NCBI RefSeq assembly: GCF_001677275.1
Contig: NZ_CP016178.1
Location: forward strand, 620,001-684,000
Source: Vibrio breoganii
GTDB lineage: Bacteria; Pseudomonadota; Gammaproteobacteria; Enterobacterales; Vibrionaceae
Length of the DNA stretch: 64,000 bases
Direction: 5' to 3'
Positions 51,324 through 62,782 of the stretch are shown in pieces (position 1 is the stretch's first letter; the number at the start of each line of letters is the position of its first letter). The notes under the pieces were generated by a model. That model searched no databases, had not been told where the DNA came from, and worked only from the letters and a program-made list of their open reading frames with translations. A program made the position numbers and the translations under genes.

Positions 51324-52034
51324 ATGCGTTTTACACTATTACTCGCCATGATGGTGCCTAGCTTACTGCAAGCTCAGGTTTGGACTCACGAAGGAAAACC
51401 AGCCTATGTCATTGAGCTCTTTACATCGGAAGGGTGCTCTAGTTGCCCGCCTGCGGATCAATATCTTTCTCAATATACCGAAACCGACACGTTATGGGAC
51501 GACTATATTCCTTTAGCCTACCACGTAGATTATTGGGATTATATTGGTTGGAAAGACCGCTTTGCTCACCCCTCTTATAGTCAAAAGCAGAGGCTGTATC
51601 GAAGCTATGGTGTCGTTGATAGCGTTTATACTCCGGGCTTTGTGGTAAATGGTGCGGAGTGGAAAGGGTTCTTTAGTTATCGGACAAGAACGCTTCCAGA
51701 TATTGAAGCGCCGAGCGCCACACAGCTGCAGCTAAAACGAGATAATTATAATTACACTGTCACTTTTTCAGGCAATGAGCAATACACTGCGCACATTGCA
51801 TGGTTAGCAATGAACGAAACCACGCCCGTTAAGCGAGGTGAAAATCGAGGCAAAACCCTCAAGCACGACTTTGTTGTTATCGAGAAGCAGCAGAAGAATG
51901 CTGCCGGAAAATGGGGCTTCTCATTGAACAATCGACAGCCCGTTGCACAAATAGATGCTGTCGCTGTGTGGTTAACTAAGCCTAAAGACTTTGTTCCTGT
52001 GCAAACCGTAGCGGGTTGGATAGACAAACCGTGA
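51324..52034 (+). CDS. DUF1223 family exported thioredoxin-like protein
   Basis: A 236-residue protein from ATG 51324 with TAGGAGT upstream. A signal peptide (about 1-17, ending LLQA-Q) is followed by a thioredoxin-like domain with the signature ELFTSEGCSSCPPADQYL (C38 and C41), YHVDYWD and GVVDSVYTPGFVVNG. The CSSC resembles a thioredoxin motif but disulfide exchange is not established for the family. It is probably periplasmic. The longer frame from 51201 lies in the MITE and is rejected. Confidence 0.87.
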   Translation: MRFTLLLAMMVPSLLQAQVWTHEGKPAYVIELFTSEGCSSCPPADQYLSQYTETDTLWDDYIPLAYHVDYWDYIGWKDRFAHPSYSQKQRLYRSYGVVDSVYTPGFVVNGAEWKGFFSYRTRTLPDIEAPSATQLQLKRDNYNYTVTFSGNEQYTAHIAWLAMNETTPVKRGENRGKTLKHDFVVIEKQQKNAAGKWGFSLNNRQPVAQIDAVAVWLTKPKDFVPVQTVAGWIDKP

Positions 52035-52146
52035 TCGGTAAAAGCTGAGGCAAGAGTCGTTTGGTCAACGAAATGGCATTGTTTTGTCATTTTAGTCTGC
52101 TATGGTGTGAATATAGTTCCCGTTAACAGATTAAGAGAGACCAAGG

Positions 52147-52764
52147 ATGCAGCCAAAACTTGAACAATATCAGGGTATTATATTTGATATGGATGGCACC
52201 CTGATTGATACCATGCCAGCGCACGTCGCCGCGTGGGAGCAGACGGCTAAAGAGTTTGGATTCGATTTCGACCCTAAATGGCTTCACAGCCTTGGGGGGA
52301 TGCCAAGTCCTAAGATTGTTTTGGAAGTAAACCGACGCTTTGGCTTAGAGTTGGATCCAATACAGGTTTCTAGCTTTAAAATGTCTCAGTTTGCCAACAA
52401 TGACGCTAAGGGTGAGTTGATCGGCATTACCCATCAGGTGCTGTTAGATCAGATGCAAATCAAGAAAGTGGCGATAGGTACAGGGGCACAGCGTGACAGT
52501 GCTCATGATCTGTTAAAGGCTCGTGGCGTATTTGATTATTTTGATACGGTTGTGACCGCTACAGAGGTGAATAATCATAAACCATTCCCAGATACCTTTT
52601 TGCAGGCGGCTGAAAACATGCAATGCCAACCTACTGAGTGTGTGGTGTTTGAGGATACGCTATTAGGCTTACAGGCAGCGCATTCTGCAGGTATGGATTG
52701 CTATCTAGTGACAGATTCTGGCTTTGTGTTTAAACCAGTGAACGAGGCGGCGTTTACAGAGTAG
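52147..52764 (+). CDS. HAD-family sugar-phosphate phosphatase/mutase (YqaB-like)
   Basis: A 205-residue HAD hydrolase. Motif I is FDMDGTLIDT (nucleophile D14, D16), motif II is IGTGAQR, the lysine is in NHKPFPDTF and motif IV is VFEDTLLGLQAA. A small helical cap lies between. It resembles YqaB/beta-phosphoglucomutase-like enzymes acting on hexose phosphates; fructose-1-phosphate is a known YqaB substrate. It stands alone and is followed by a strong terminator. Confidence 0.85.
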   Translation: MQPKLEQYQGIIFDMDGTLIDTMPAHVAAWEQTAKEFGFDFDPKWLHSLGGMPSPKIVLEVNRRFGLELDPIQVSSFKMSQFANNDAKGELIGITHQVLLDQMQIKKVAIGTGAQRDSAHDLLKARGVFDYFDTVVTATEVNNHKPFPDTFLQAAENMQCQPTECVVFEDTLLGLQAAHSAGMDCYLVTDSGFVFKPVNEAAFTE

Positions 52765-52801
52765 GCGATTTAGTTCTCGAAAGATAAAACCATTAGAAAG
52801 T

Positions 52802-52830
52802 AAAAGGGCTGTCATCGACAGCCCTTTTTA
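52802..52830. terminator. Terminator between the HAD and FKBP genes
   Basis: AAAAGGGCTGTC and GACAGCCCTTTTT form a perfect stem around ATC with T runs on both strands, serving the two converging genes. Confidence 0.88.
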
Positions 52831-52835
52831 ATGTC

Positions 52836-53309
52836 TTACTTTACTTCAATCAGTTCGACATCGAAGATCAATGTTGCTGATGCAGGGATTGGACCGGTAC
52901 CGTCTTTACCATAAGCAAGCGTGCTTGGGATGTATAAGCGGAACTTGTCACCCGCGACCATCAGTTGCAGGCCTTCTTGCCAACCATGAATGACACGGTT
53001 AAGAGGGAATTCAATCGGTTCGCCGCGATCAACAGAGCTATCAAACACGGTACCGTCGATAAGTGTACCGTGATAGTGCACCTTAACGGTGTCAGTTGGT
53101 GCTGGGTGAGTCTCGCCGTCTCCCTTTACAAGGACTTCATACTGAAGACCGCTTTCAGTGGTGATGACTTCGTCACGTTGGCCGTTTTCTTGTAAGAAGG
53201 CTTGGCCGAGGGCGAAGTTTTCTTGGCCCGCTTTATTTTTTGACCAAATGCTGTAGATCATGAATGCAGCCAAAACCGCTATGATGGCAGGGAATAAAAA
53301 CTTAGACAT
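52836..53309 (-). CDS. FKBP-type peptidyl-prolyl isomerase, membrane-anchored
   Basis: A 157-residue protein with one N-terminal membrane helix (about 4-21), a short linker and an FKBP domain (about 50-157). FKBP features are VKVHYHGTLIDGTVFDSS, VIHGWQEGL, RLYIPSTLAYG and the final IFDVELIEV. It should catalyse proline isomerisation on the periplasmic side. It lies eight bases after the DsbA-like gene, so both are probably one envelope-folding operon. Confidence 0.88.
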   Translation of the reverse strand: MSKFLFPAIIAVLAAFMIYSIWSKNKAGQENFALGQAFLQENGQRDEVITTESGLQYEVLVKGDGETHPAPTDTVKVHYHGTLIDGTVFDSSVDRGEPIEFPLNRVIHGWQEGLQLMVAGDKFRLYIPSTLAYGKDGTGPIPASATLIFDVELIEVK

Positions 53310-53317
53310 TAGTGTCG

Positions 53318-53947
53318 TTATCCTTTCGCAATTAAGTATTTGATTGTGTTAACAATAGATGGCAGATCGTTGTGAGCTGAAGTGATGACCATATACTTGC
53401 CGTTTACTACAAACGTTGGAACTGAGTTGATCAAACCCTTACCCGTAATATCGACAGCTTTAGTCACTTCTTCAAACAATTGTTGCTTCTGCTCTTCGTT
53501 TAGATCGTATGGAGAAACCAGTCCACGCTCTGTATAAGCGTTAACCAGTAATTGAGTTCTCTCTTCTGCAGGTAACTCGGCATTGGCATGATACGCATTA
53601 AACAGCGCTGTCATCATACCTTCGTCAGGCTTACCCGTTTCAGATTGCATTGCTGCAGCGTAGTAAAACATAGCGGCAGCTTGAGCACTCTCATTGAAGG
53701 TGACGTGTATCTTACCAACAGACTGGCCGATCCCTTCTTCAATTTCAGGAATGAATTTTTCCATCTGTAGGCAGTGCCCACAAGTAAGAGAGAACACCTC
53801 AACGACAGGTTGCTGCACAAGACCGCTAATATCGTTTGGCAACTGAGAGTAGTGAGTGTTCAGTTGAGGTTCTGGGTTTTCGCTACATGCAGTCAGTAAC
53901 AGTAAAGAGGCGAAAACTAGGCTAATTATTTGAGTTATTTTTTTCAT
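53318..53947 (-). CDS. DsbA-family thiol-disulfide lipoprotein
   Basis: A 209-residue lipoprotein with lipobox LLTAC (lipidated C21). The thioredoxin-fold active site is C56-G-H-C59 (LTCGHCLQ) and the cis-proline is in INSVPTFVVNGKY. A helical insertion (about 95-165) is as in DsbA. It should oxidise or isomerise disulfides while anchored in the membrane. It is first in a unit with the FKBP gene. The CGHC motif differs from the CPHC of classical DsbA, suggesting another redox potential. Confidence 0.87.
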   Translation of the reverse strand: MKKITQIISLVFASLLLLTACSENPEPQLNTHYSQLPNDISGLVQQPVVEVFSLTCGHCLQMEKFIPEIEEGIGQSVGKIHVTFNESAQAAAMFYYAAAMQSETGKPDEGMMTALFNAYHANAELPAEERTQLLVNAYTERGLVSPYDLNEEQKQQLFEEVTKAVDITGKGLINSVPTFVVNGKYMVITSAHNDLPSIVNTIKYLIAKG

Positions 53948-54014
53948 AGTCCATTAAGTCTTGTTAGTAGGCAGAGGCTAGGCGATATCACAATATCACC
54001 CATTTGAAACTTTG

Positions 54015-55319
54015 TTATCTATCCCAGTAGGCTTCTTCAAGGCTATCTTCACGCTCAGGAAGAGAACGAGACAGGCGAGGAGAGTGCTGAGTGAGCAATT
54101 CGTAACTTACTCGGTTTGCGTATTTGCATATTTGCGAAAGTGACGAATAAGTGAGGAATGAGGCGCTGTGCTTTTCAGACGCAGGTACATTCTTCTTGTG
54201 ATAACCGTTGGCGGCAATGTCGTGAAGCAGTGCTGACAATGCACCGTCACCTGCACCATTGGTGTTCTTGATTTCAAGTGGTCCGCCTAGGTAAGGCGAG
54301 ATATGAGAGTAGACGCGGATAGGGTCTTTACAGTCAGTAAAGCGCATCGCACGGCTGTATTCATATTTGTTGAACTCTGGAATATTGCCAGGTAGCAAGG
54401 CAAATTCGGTTTCCCGCTTCTTGTCGTTCTCTGTGTAACCCGCCATGTATAAGCCGACAGGGCCAGCGGTACATAGAACGAGGTCTACCCATTCAAGTGC
54501 TTTATCAGCCGCAAGCAGGGGATCTTTTTCACCGGTCAGCGCTTCACCTTCTTCTTCGTTCATCGCAACAATGGTTACGTTGGCCTTGATGAAGTTTTGC
54601 CACCAGTCTTCATTACCTTCGATAACGTACTTGGTGCCAAGGGTGAGGACAACAGGTACGTTGTTTTCTTTTGCCAGTTCAACGGCGCGCTGAACAGCCT
54701 TAGGCATTGGATCTTCTGGTTTACCACGCATCAGATAAGAAGAAACCACTAACGCACTGGCTTTCTCGAACACGTTTTCAGGCACGCTTTCAGGAAGCAG
54801 CTGATTCATGTGGCCTTCGTTGATAGCGAAGGTACGCTCGCCATCATCGGTGATCAATGTGTAGCAACGACCAATAGGGCCATTAACACGCTGAAGATGA
54901 TTCAGGTTAACGCGAGATGAGGTGCGGCAAAGGTAACGATACGCGTAGCTACCCACATCGATGTTTTTAGACATGACGCCCAATAACACAGACTTGCTGT
55001 CGGCTAGGACAGAGTAGTTGTGTAGGGTGTTACCTATGGTATCGCCAGGGTGTTCGTGGGTGATCAAGCCCTTCTCAACAAGCTCTTGGTAGAGTGCGTC
55101 TGCTACTTCCTGTTCGACAACTAATGAGTGTCCCTTACTCAAAGAATATTTTGTCAAAAATTCATCATCGACTCGAGCTTCGATATCAACAATGGTTTGT
55201 CCCACGCCAACAACCGTAGGCCTTGATAGCTTGGGTGTCTGACGGATCTGATTGACCAATGGGTCACGAGAATGGGTTGGGAAGTAGTGTTTAGACTTTC
55301 TTTGACCAGGAAACTTCAT
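54015..55319 (-). CDS. gsk: Inosine-guanosine kinase
   Basis: A 434-residue PfkB-family kinase with the same length as E. coli Gsk. It phosphorylates inosine and guanosine in purine salvage. Visible are GVGQTIVDIEARVDDEFL near 38-55, the GDTIGNTLHNYSV substrate region near 90-105, and the PfkB signature NTNGAGDGALSALLHD near 355 with the catalytic aspartate. It is monocistronic, with creA upstream on the same strand about 100 bases away. Confidence 0.94.
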   Translation of the reverse strand: MKFPGQRKSKHYFPTHSRDPLVNQIRQTPKLSRPTVVGVGQTIVDIEARVDDEFLTKYSLSKGHSLVVEQEVADALYQELVEKGLITHEHPGDTIGNTLHNYSVLADSKSVLLGVMSKNIDVGSYAYRYLCRTSSRVNLNHLQRVNGPIGRCYTLITDDGERTFAINEGHMNQLLPESVPENVFEKASALVVSSYLMRGKPEDPMPKAVQRAVELAKENNVPVVLTLGTKYVIEGNEDWWQNFIKANVTIVAMNEEEGEALTGEKDPLLAADKALEWVDLVLCTAGPVGLYMAGYTENDKKRETEFALLPGNIPEFNKYEYSRAMRFTDCKDPIRVYSHISPYLGGPLEIKNTNGAGDGALSALLHDIAANGYHKKNVPASEKHSASFLTYSSLSQICKYANRVSYELLTQHSPRLSRSLPEREDSLEEAYWDR

Positions 55320-55423
55320 AATGGGGTAATGTAAAAGGAAGATGAGCAGAGTATACCACAGGGTTTACTCTGCATATGAGTGAGGGCGCTTAAATTCTAG
55401 GCACTTGAACCCTAACTGATGAT

Positions 55424-55990
55424 TTAAAAAACAACTTCGCTGTTTTTAGAGGCAGCGTCCCCTACCGTCTGAGGCTTATTTACGTCATTAGACGTTGTTG
55501 AGTCGGATTCCGCCGAGGTGGTTGGAACGCCGTCAGCAGATTGATAGGCCAATGTATCCCATAGCGGCACTGTAGACAGGCTATGCTTGAAACTGCCGTC
55601 GGTCTCTTTAGTCGTATAAGACAAGTAGAGTAGGGTCTGGTTTTCAGCGTCATAGATGCGTCGAACTTTCATCGTTTTAAAGAAAACACTTTTCGATTGT
55701 TTGAACACCACTTCACCAGATTTACTTTTGTCGATTGACGCGATCATTTCAGGTGTAATATCACCAGTTTGACGACAAGAGATTGAACTGTCACTGGGGT
55801 CAGACAAGCTTAAATTCGCTTCAACTGAGGCTATATGACACGTTACCCCTGGAATCTTCTCGTCATCCAAATTCGATATTTTTATGTCTTTAAGAGTAAA
55901 AAAGCCAAGGGATACGTCACCAACTTCATTTTTGCCACACCCTGAAAGAGTCAGGGCAAGGAGTGGAGCCAATAGAGCGATTTTCTTCAT
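55424..55990 (-). CDS. creA: CreA family protein
   Basis: A 188-residue exported protein from ATG 55990. The N-terminus has a signal with lipobox-like LTLSGCGK. The CreA core is visible: EVGDVSLGFF, KIPGVTCHIASVEA, SISCRQTGDI and a KSVFFKTMKVRRIYD segment, ending with a Ser/Thr-rich, low-complexity tail (about 155-188) beyond the usual ~157-residue length. The function of CreA is unknown. The upstream frame to 56092 has no conserved residues. Confidence 0.88.
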   Translation of the reverse strand: MKKIALLAPLLALTLSGCGKNEVGDVSLGFFTLKDIKISNLDDEKIPGVTCHIASVEANLSLSDPSDSSISCRQTGDITPEMIASIDKSKSGEVVFKQSKSVFFKTMKVRRIYDAENQTLLYLSYTTKETDGSFKHSLSTVPLWDTLAYQSADGVPTTSAESDSTTSNDVNKPQTVGDAASKNSEVVF

Positions 55991-56129
55991 TGCGATTTCC
56001 GAGAAATTAAACAGGGTATTGAATAGAGTAGAGTCTAACACATACAGGCAATCTTGTTTAAATAAGCGATTGTTTGATAAAGAATTGTTCACACTTAGAT
56101 CCGTGTGTATCCTTATACAAAATCAAAAA

Positions 56130-56696
56130 ATGAGCATGACTATGAGTAACCCAGCGCCTACACCTAATGTAGAGCATTTACAGCACCAAAAGACCCAGTG
56201 GCTTTTGTCTCAGATAGATGTGGCCTACCCAACGAGAGAAAGCGTCTTAGGAAAAGCGTGTTACCTGGACCTTATCGAAAAGTTCAGTGAGATTAATTCG
56301 CTAGTATTCCCAGCTAAAGATTTAAACCAAGCAGTGAGTACTACACAGTGGTTGAGAGCTGACTTTCACAAGCTTACGGTACTTTTTGCGCGCTTTATGG
56401 CGTCGCACAGCGACATACCTGAAGCATCAAGAGAGTTCTTACAAGAGTTTTTAGCTCAGATCATTCTTGATGACCAAGGTGCTCATTCATTGTGTCTCGG
56501 GTTTGAAGGCTCAGAAGTAGTAGGGGCATGCATCGTCTCAAATACCTCAGAGATCGTATTGGTGTCAGACCTTATACTTAAAAATGACCTAGCCCAAGAC
56601 GTTGAGGTGGCCGCTATCTTGAACCTTTTTGATACAGAAATGAATCAAGGCGAGCAAAGCTGCCCGATATTTTTACAAACATTTGCTTACGTTTAG
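56130..56696 (+). CDS. Hypothetical protein
   Basis: A 188-residue acidic, helical protein from ATG 56130 (a second ATG at 56142 is possible). No signal peptide, membrane segment or catalytic motif is evident. Features include WLLSQIDVAYPTRES near 20, a middle WLRADFHKLTVLFARFMA and a C-terminal beta-like part with LCLGFEGSEVVGACIVS. The longer frame from 55884 overlaps creA on the other strand and is rejected. I do not recognise the family. Confidence 0.6.
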   Translation: MSMTMSNPAPTPNVEHLQHQKTQWLLSQIDVAYPTRESVLGKACYLDLIEKFSEINSLVFPAKDLNQAVSTTQWLRADFHKLTVLFARFMASHSDIPEASREFLQEFLAQIILDDQGAHSLCLGFEGSEVVGACIVSNTSEIVLVSDLILKNDLAQDVEVAAILNLFDTEMNQGEQSCPIFLQTFAYV

Positions 56697-56811
56697 TGAT
56701 CCAGGTCGGCTTATCGCCAACAAACAGGGGCGTAGTTAACAGTAAGCACTACTGCTTTTCCATTTGTTACCACTTATTGGTTATAAACGTAAACAGAATC
56801 AATTAGATGCT

Positions 56812-57495
56812 ATGGACAGCGAACAGATGAAGTGTGTGATTTTTGACTGTGAAGGTACGCTGGTTGATAGCGAAAAGTTATGCTGCCAGGCCTTGGTCAG
56901 TGTCTTTAACTGCTATGGCGCCGAGCTGAGTATGGACGAGGCGCTCAGTCATTTTAACGGTGGCAAACTTGCAGATATCCTTGTGGAAACCAGCCAACGT
57001 CTTGGTGTTAAAGTCGATATAGACGAACTCGAACCTCTATACAGAGAAAAAACAAGGGTCTTGTTTCAAGACCAACTTAGACCGTGCAAGAACGCAGTCA
57101 AAGTTTTAGATACCCTTAAGCAACACGGAATTGAAGTGTGTGTTGTGTCGAACGGACCTCGCAGTAAGCTAGAGTACACACTTGAAATCAGCGGTTTATC
57201 CGATTATTTCAAAGGCGCGATGTTCAGTGCTTTTGACGCAAATAGCTGGAAGCCCGACCCCGACCTTATCCAATATGCGGCGATGCGAATGGGATTTCGC
57301 GCTAAAGAGTGCCTGTTTGTCGATGATACGCTGCAAGGCATTCGTGCCGGTGTCGCGGCGAACATTACTACTCTTCATTATCGTCCAAACCCCTTATCTC
57401 CTAAATGGAGCGCAGAAGGGGCAATGAGTATCAGCGACCTTAGTGAAGTACTTGAGTACTGCGCAGACGTTCCGCCTCTTGAGTATCATATTTAG
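56812..57495 (+). CDS. HAD-family phosphatase (YieH-like) with altered motif I
   Basis: A 227-residue HAD hydrolase close in plan to E. coli YieH. Motif I reads FDCEGTLVDS: the nucleophile D12 is kept but the second aspartate, the acid/base, is glutamate (E14). Motif II VVSNGPRSKL, the lysine region WKPDPDL and motif IV LFVDDTLQGIRAG are intact. YieH-type enzymes hydrolyse sugar phosphates such as 6-phosphogluconate. The Asp-to-Glu change could lower or alter activity. ATG 56812 is preferred to 56764, which adds a non-conserved leader. Confidence 0.82.
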   Translation: MDSEQMKCVIFDCEGTLVDSEKLCCQALVSVFNCYGAELSMDEALSHFNGGKLADILVETSQRLGVKVDIDELEPLYREKTRVLFQDQLRPCKNAVKVLDTLKQHGIEVCVVSNGPRSKLEYTLEISGLSDYFKGAMFSAFDANSWKPDPDLIQYAAMRMGFRAKECLFVDDTLQGIRAGVAANITTLHYRPNPLSPKWSAEGAMSISDLSEVLEYCADVPPLEYHI

Positions 57496-57559
57496 CCTTA
57501 GATAATCAGCCTAAGTCACGTATACTCTCAGACTTAATCTATAGAGATATCAATCAAAT

Positions 57560-58051
57560 ATGAATCAAGCTCTGTCTAAAAGGCGCGTCGCCATCTTCGC
57601 GGATGTGCAAAACATCTATTACACCACCCGAGATGCGTATCGTCGTAACTTTGATTACAACGCCTTTTGGGCTTTGGCGATGGAGTATGGCGAAATTACT
57701 TCAGCGCAAGCCTATGCCATAGCGAGTCACGATCCGAAGCAGCGTCAGTTTCACCATATCCTTCGAGGCATAGGCTTTGAAGTTAAGTTGAAACCTTATA
57801 TTCAACGCTCGGATGGCAGTGCCAAAGGCGATTGGGATGTGGGTATCACCATTGATATCATGGAAAGAGCCTCTGAAGTAGATACTATAATTCTGCTTTC
57901 TGGAGACGGTGATTTTGAGTTGTTGGTCAAACATGTAGCTGAGCGCTATAACTGCCACGTTGTGGTATTGGGCGTGCCTCAATTAACCGCCAACGCATTG
58001 AAAGAAGTGGCTTCAGAGTTCATTGGCATTCAAGATTCTCTGCTGAGATAA
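57560..58051 (+). CDS. NYN-domain (LabA-like) nuclease
   Basis: A 163-residue single-domain PIN-like protein. Acidic metal-binding residues are placed at FADVQNIYYTTRD (near 13-26), DWDVGITIDIM (near 92-103) and LLSGDGDFELLV (near 112-123), the pattern of LabA/YacP-like NYN domains. Such proteins are predicted RNases. It follows the HAD gene by 64 bases and might share its transcript. The RNA target is unknown. Confidence 0.88.
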   Translation: MNQALSKRRVAIFADVQNIYYTTRDAYRRNFDYNAFWALAMEYGEITSAQAYAIASHDPKQRQFHHILRGIGFEVKLKPYIQRSDGSAKGDWDVGITIDIMERASEVDTIILLSGDGDFELLVKHVAERYNCHVVVLGVPQLTANALKEVASEFIGIQDSLLR

Positions 58052-58121
58052 CCTTAAATCCTAATAATCTACCCATTGAATGCATTGTTATGATGTTGCC
58101 TATCAGTGCATTCAACATGTC

Positions 58122-58158
58122 ATCGTTTTTACCTATCAAAGTTATAGCCCTTAAGTAT
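58122..58158 (+). promoter_or_regulatory. OxyR-type binding site before katG
   Basis: Two half-sites ATCGTTTTTACCTAT and ATAGCCCTTAAGTAT, separated by seven bases, match the OxyR consensus ATAG-n-T-n3-A-n-CTAT at 9 and 8 of 10 fixed positions, with the correct spacing. It lies about 140 bases before the katG start, which suits activation by OxyR under peroxide. Confidence 0.7.
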
Positions 58159-58241
58159 TAGTATATTGCGGCTTTTAAACCTACCTTTATACCAACGCGC
58201 AATAGACTGAGTGTTGACATTACAAGGGTAGCGAGAGCTAA

Positions 58242-60458
<2,217 letters not shown>

Positions 60459-60467
60459 ACCAGTGTT

Positions 60468-60500
60468 AAAGCCTCATAGTGACCTCGCTATGGGGCTTTA
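60468..60500 (+). terminator. Terminator after katG
   Basis: AAAGCCTCATAG and CTATGGGGCTTT pair around a loop, followed by AATTTTT. It also lies just after the end of the converging minus-strand gene. Confidence 0.78.
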
Positions 60501-60508
60501 ATTTTTGG

Positions 60509-61177
60509 TTAGCTCAACGGTCGGTGTTGTCTTGAATAGAACTTATAAATGACCGCAATGACAAAACACGCCGTTGCTGGTAGCAGTAGCGACATAAACT
60601 GATACTTTGCGTAGAGTATCACTCCAGCAGTTCCGCCCAATACAAAGCCCAAGATAATGTAGATAAACAATTTAGCTTTTCTTTTATCTAGAGGCTCGCC
60701 TCTAAATAGCTTACCTAGCATTATCCCAAGGTCGGTGAAAATCCCGGTAACATGGGTCGTTCTGACGATCGCACCGCTATAGGTCGTTGCCATGGCATTT
60801 TGTAAGCCGCAGGCTGCAGAGGAAAAGTACAAACCAGAAACGTTGTCTGAGGAAAGAAGCGCTAGTGCGATGAACAGCAGCAAAGACTCAATTAAAAGCA
60901 CTGAGTCATAGTGTCTGCCGAGCTTTAACGTAGAGTCATGGAGCAAGTAACCGGCGACGGATGAGCCGAGCATAAAGGAAATCAACACGCCCAACAGGTG
61001 CAAGACATGAGCAAAGGAACTGTCGATAACGCTGATGCCGAGCAGTGTTGCCGTTCCAGATAAGTGCGAAACAGACTGGTGCTCAAAACCAAGCAAGCCG
61101 ATTGAGTTAACAAAGCCTGCTACCAAAGCAAGAATGAAAGCACCCACTTCCACCCATTTTGGCAATCGAGAAATCAC
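60509..61177 (-). CDS. YoaK/DUF1275 family membrane protein
   Basis: A 222-residue membrane protein with six hydrophobic helices. DUF1275 features are the early GFVNSIGLLGFEHQSVSHLSGT and the central CGLQNAMATTYSGAIVRTTHVTGIFTDLG region (split here for length). The family is of unknown function, sometimes suggested to be transport. It converges with katG at a shared terminator. Confidence 0.87.
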   Translation of the reverse strand: MISRLPKWVEVGAFILALVAGFVNSIGLLGFEHQSVSHLSGTATLLGISVIDSSFAHVLHLLGVLISFMLGSSVAGYLLHDSTLKLGRHYDSVLLIESLLLFIALALLSSDNVSGLYFSSAACGLQNAMATTYSGAIVRTTHVTGIFTDLGIMLGKLFRGEPLDKRKAKLFIYIILGFVLGGTAGVILYAKYQFMSLLLPATACFVIAVIYKFYSRQHRPLS

Positions 61178-61275
61178 AGTGAAATTCCTGTTTGAATATC
61201 TTTGGAAAACGACAAATTGAAGTGCTAGATAAATCTAACACCTCTGGAGTCGGAACGAGTTTGGGAAAGGGCTTT

Positions 61276-61464
61276 TTACCCTGCTGGAGATGCTTGATCT
61301 GTTGGCTCTTGCTCGACAGACATTTCGGTTTGCTCAGCTTCAAGCTCCATTTTTGCGCGCTCTGCCTTTGAAATGTATTTAGGCTTATTTGAGGTATGGA
61401 GTTTTGAGTTTTGCTTTTTCATTCTCTTTTTAAAGATCTGATTGATTTTCTTCTTGCGGTTCAT
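61276..61464 (-). CDS. DUF2986 small basic protein
   Basis: A 62-residue protein with a highly basic N-terminal half (MNRKKKINQIFKKRMKKQ, then KPKYISKAERAKME) and an acidic, low-complexity tail. The start and the KYISKAERAK segment match DUF2986, small proteins common in Vibrionales with no known function; the basic part could bind nucleic acid. An AAGG lies upstream of the ATG. Confidence 0.78.
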   Translation of the reverse strand: MNRKKKINQIFKKRMKKQNSKLHTSNKPKYISKAERAKMELEAEQTEMSVEQEPTDQASPAG

Positions 61465-61620
61465 TTTTTAACCTTGCTTAGCTTAACGGGTCTAAGACTA
61501 TCACATTCTCACAATTTTGGTGATGTAAAGCAGGTAAATAACTACCGCTAAGCGTTATTTGTCTCCTTTGAATGCAGTATACTCATTGGACCAATATTGA
61601 TTTGAAACAAAGCAGGTAGT

Positions 61621-62712
61621 ATGGCGAAGAAGTTTGCAGAAATCTCGGGTTGGGGAAAGTGTCTTCCACCAACAGTATTGACCAACGATGATCTTAGTAC
61701 GTTTCTTGATACGTCAGATGAGTGGATTAAACCAAGAACGGGCATATCCGCAAGACGCATCAGTCATGTACAAACCTCAGATCTAGCAACCGTTGCGGCT
61801 CAGCAAGCGATTGATTGCGCTGGCATTCAAGCGAGTGATCTTGACCTTATCATCGTGGCTACGTGTTCCCCTGATACCTTGATCCCAAACATTGCCTCCA
61901 AAGTGCAAAATAACCTGAAGGCGTTTCAAGCCGCTGCTTTTGATCTTAATGCTGCCTGTACAGGGTTTGTATACGGCCTGGAAACTGCGACACGCATGAT
62001 TCAAGCGGGTGCCTACAAGCATGTCTTGGTCATAGGTGCAGAAAGACTGAGCTTTTTTATCGATTGGACGCAGCGTGATACAGCGGTTCTATTTGGAGAC
62101 GGCGCAGGCGCAGTAGTACTTTCAGAGACAGAAGAGGAAGTGGGTTTACTGCAAAGTAAACTAGGTTGTGACTCTGAAGGAAGAGACATTCTAGCAGTAC
62201 CAAGCTTTGGTACCTCAATGGAAAGATTTGCTACAGACAACGGCTACTTTGAGTTTAACTTTGTAGGGCGTGAGATATTTAAACGCGCAGTCAAAGGCAT
62301 GGGAAGCGCGGCGCAACATGTATTAACCGAAGCTCAACTGCCAACCTCTAACATTGACCTTGTGATTCCCCATCAAGCGAATGTACGAATTATTCAAACG
62401 CTGTGCGATCTGGCGGGTATTGAGCAAGAAAAAGCCTTTATCAACATCCAAAACTACGGCAATACATCGGCGGCTACTGTGCCAATTGCTATCTGCGAAG
62501 CCGCTGAGCAGGGCGCAATCAAGCCTGGTGCTGAGATTTTAACCGCTGCCTTTGGCGCCGGACTGACTTGGGGAGCGGGTAGAATTCGATGGGGTCAACG
62601 TGTGACGCCAATAAGAGAAAGCAAAGCAGTTCTCCCTCGTTGTGACAAAACTGCCCTTGAGCTTTTAGAACAAGCCATCGATCATTGTAAGAGCAACCCA
62701 AATAGAGGGTAA
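61621..62712 (+). CDS. fabH: Beta-ketoacyl-ACP synthase III
   Basis: A 363-residue KAS III enzyme. The catalytic triad is C113 (LNAACTGF), H251 (IPHQAN) and N281 (NYGNTSAA). It condenses an acyl-CoA with malonyl-ACP to start fatty acid chains. The C-terminus is about 35 residues longer than that of E. coli FabH. It is outside a fab cluster, so it is probably a second, stand-alone FabH copy, as many vibrios carry. Confidence 0.93.
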   Translation: MAKKFAEISGWGKCLPPTVLTNDDLSTFLDTSDEWIKPRTGISARRISHVQTSDLATVAAQQAIDCAGIQASDLDLIIVATCSPDTLIPNIASKVQNNLKAFQAAAFDLNAACTGFVYGLETATRMIQAGAYKHVLVIGAERLSFFIDWTQRDTAVLFGDGAGAVVLSETEEEVGLLQSKLGCDSEGRDILAVPSFGTSMERFATDNGYFEFNFVGREIFKRAVKGMGSAAQHVLTEAQLPTSNIDLVIPHQANVRIIQTLCDLAGIEQEKAFINIQNYGNTSAATVPIAICEAAEQGAIKPGAEILTAAFGAGLTWGAGRIRWGQRVTPIRESKAVLPRCDKTALELLEQAIDHCKSNPNRG

Positions 62713-62782
62713 TCTTCTATGACCTATATTTTCAGCTACTCCGTATGAAGAATATTCTCACTTACTGGTGATAGAGGAAAAT

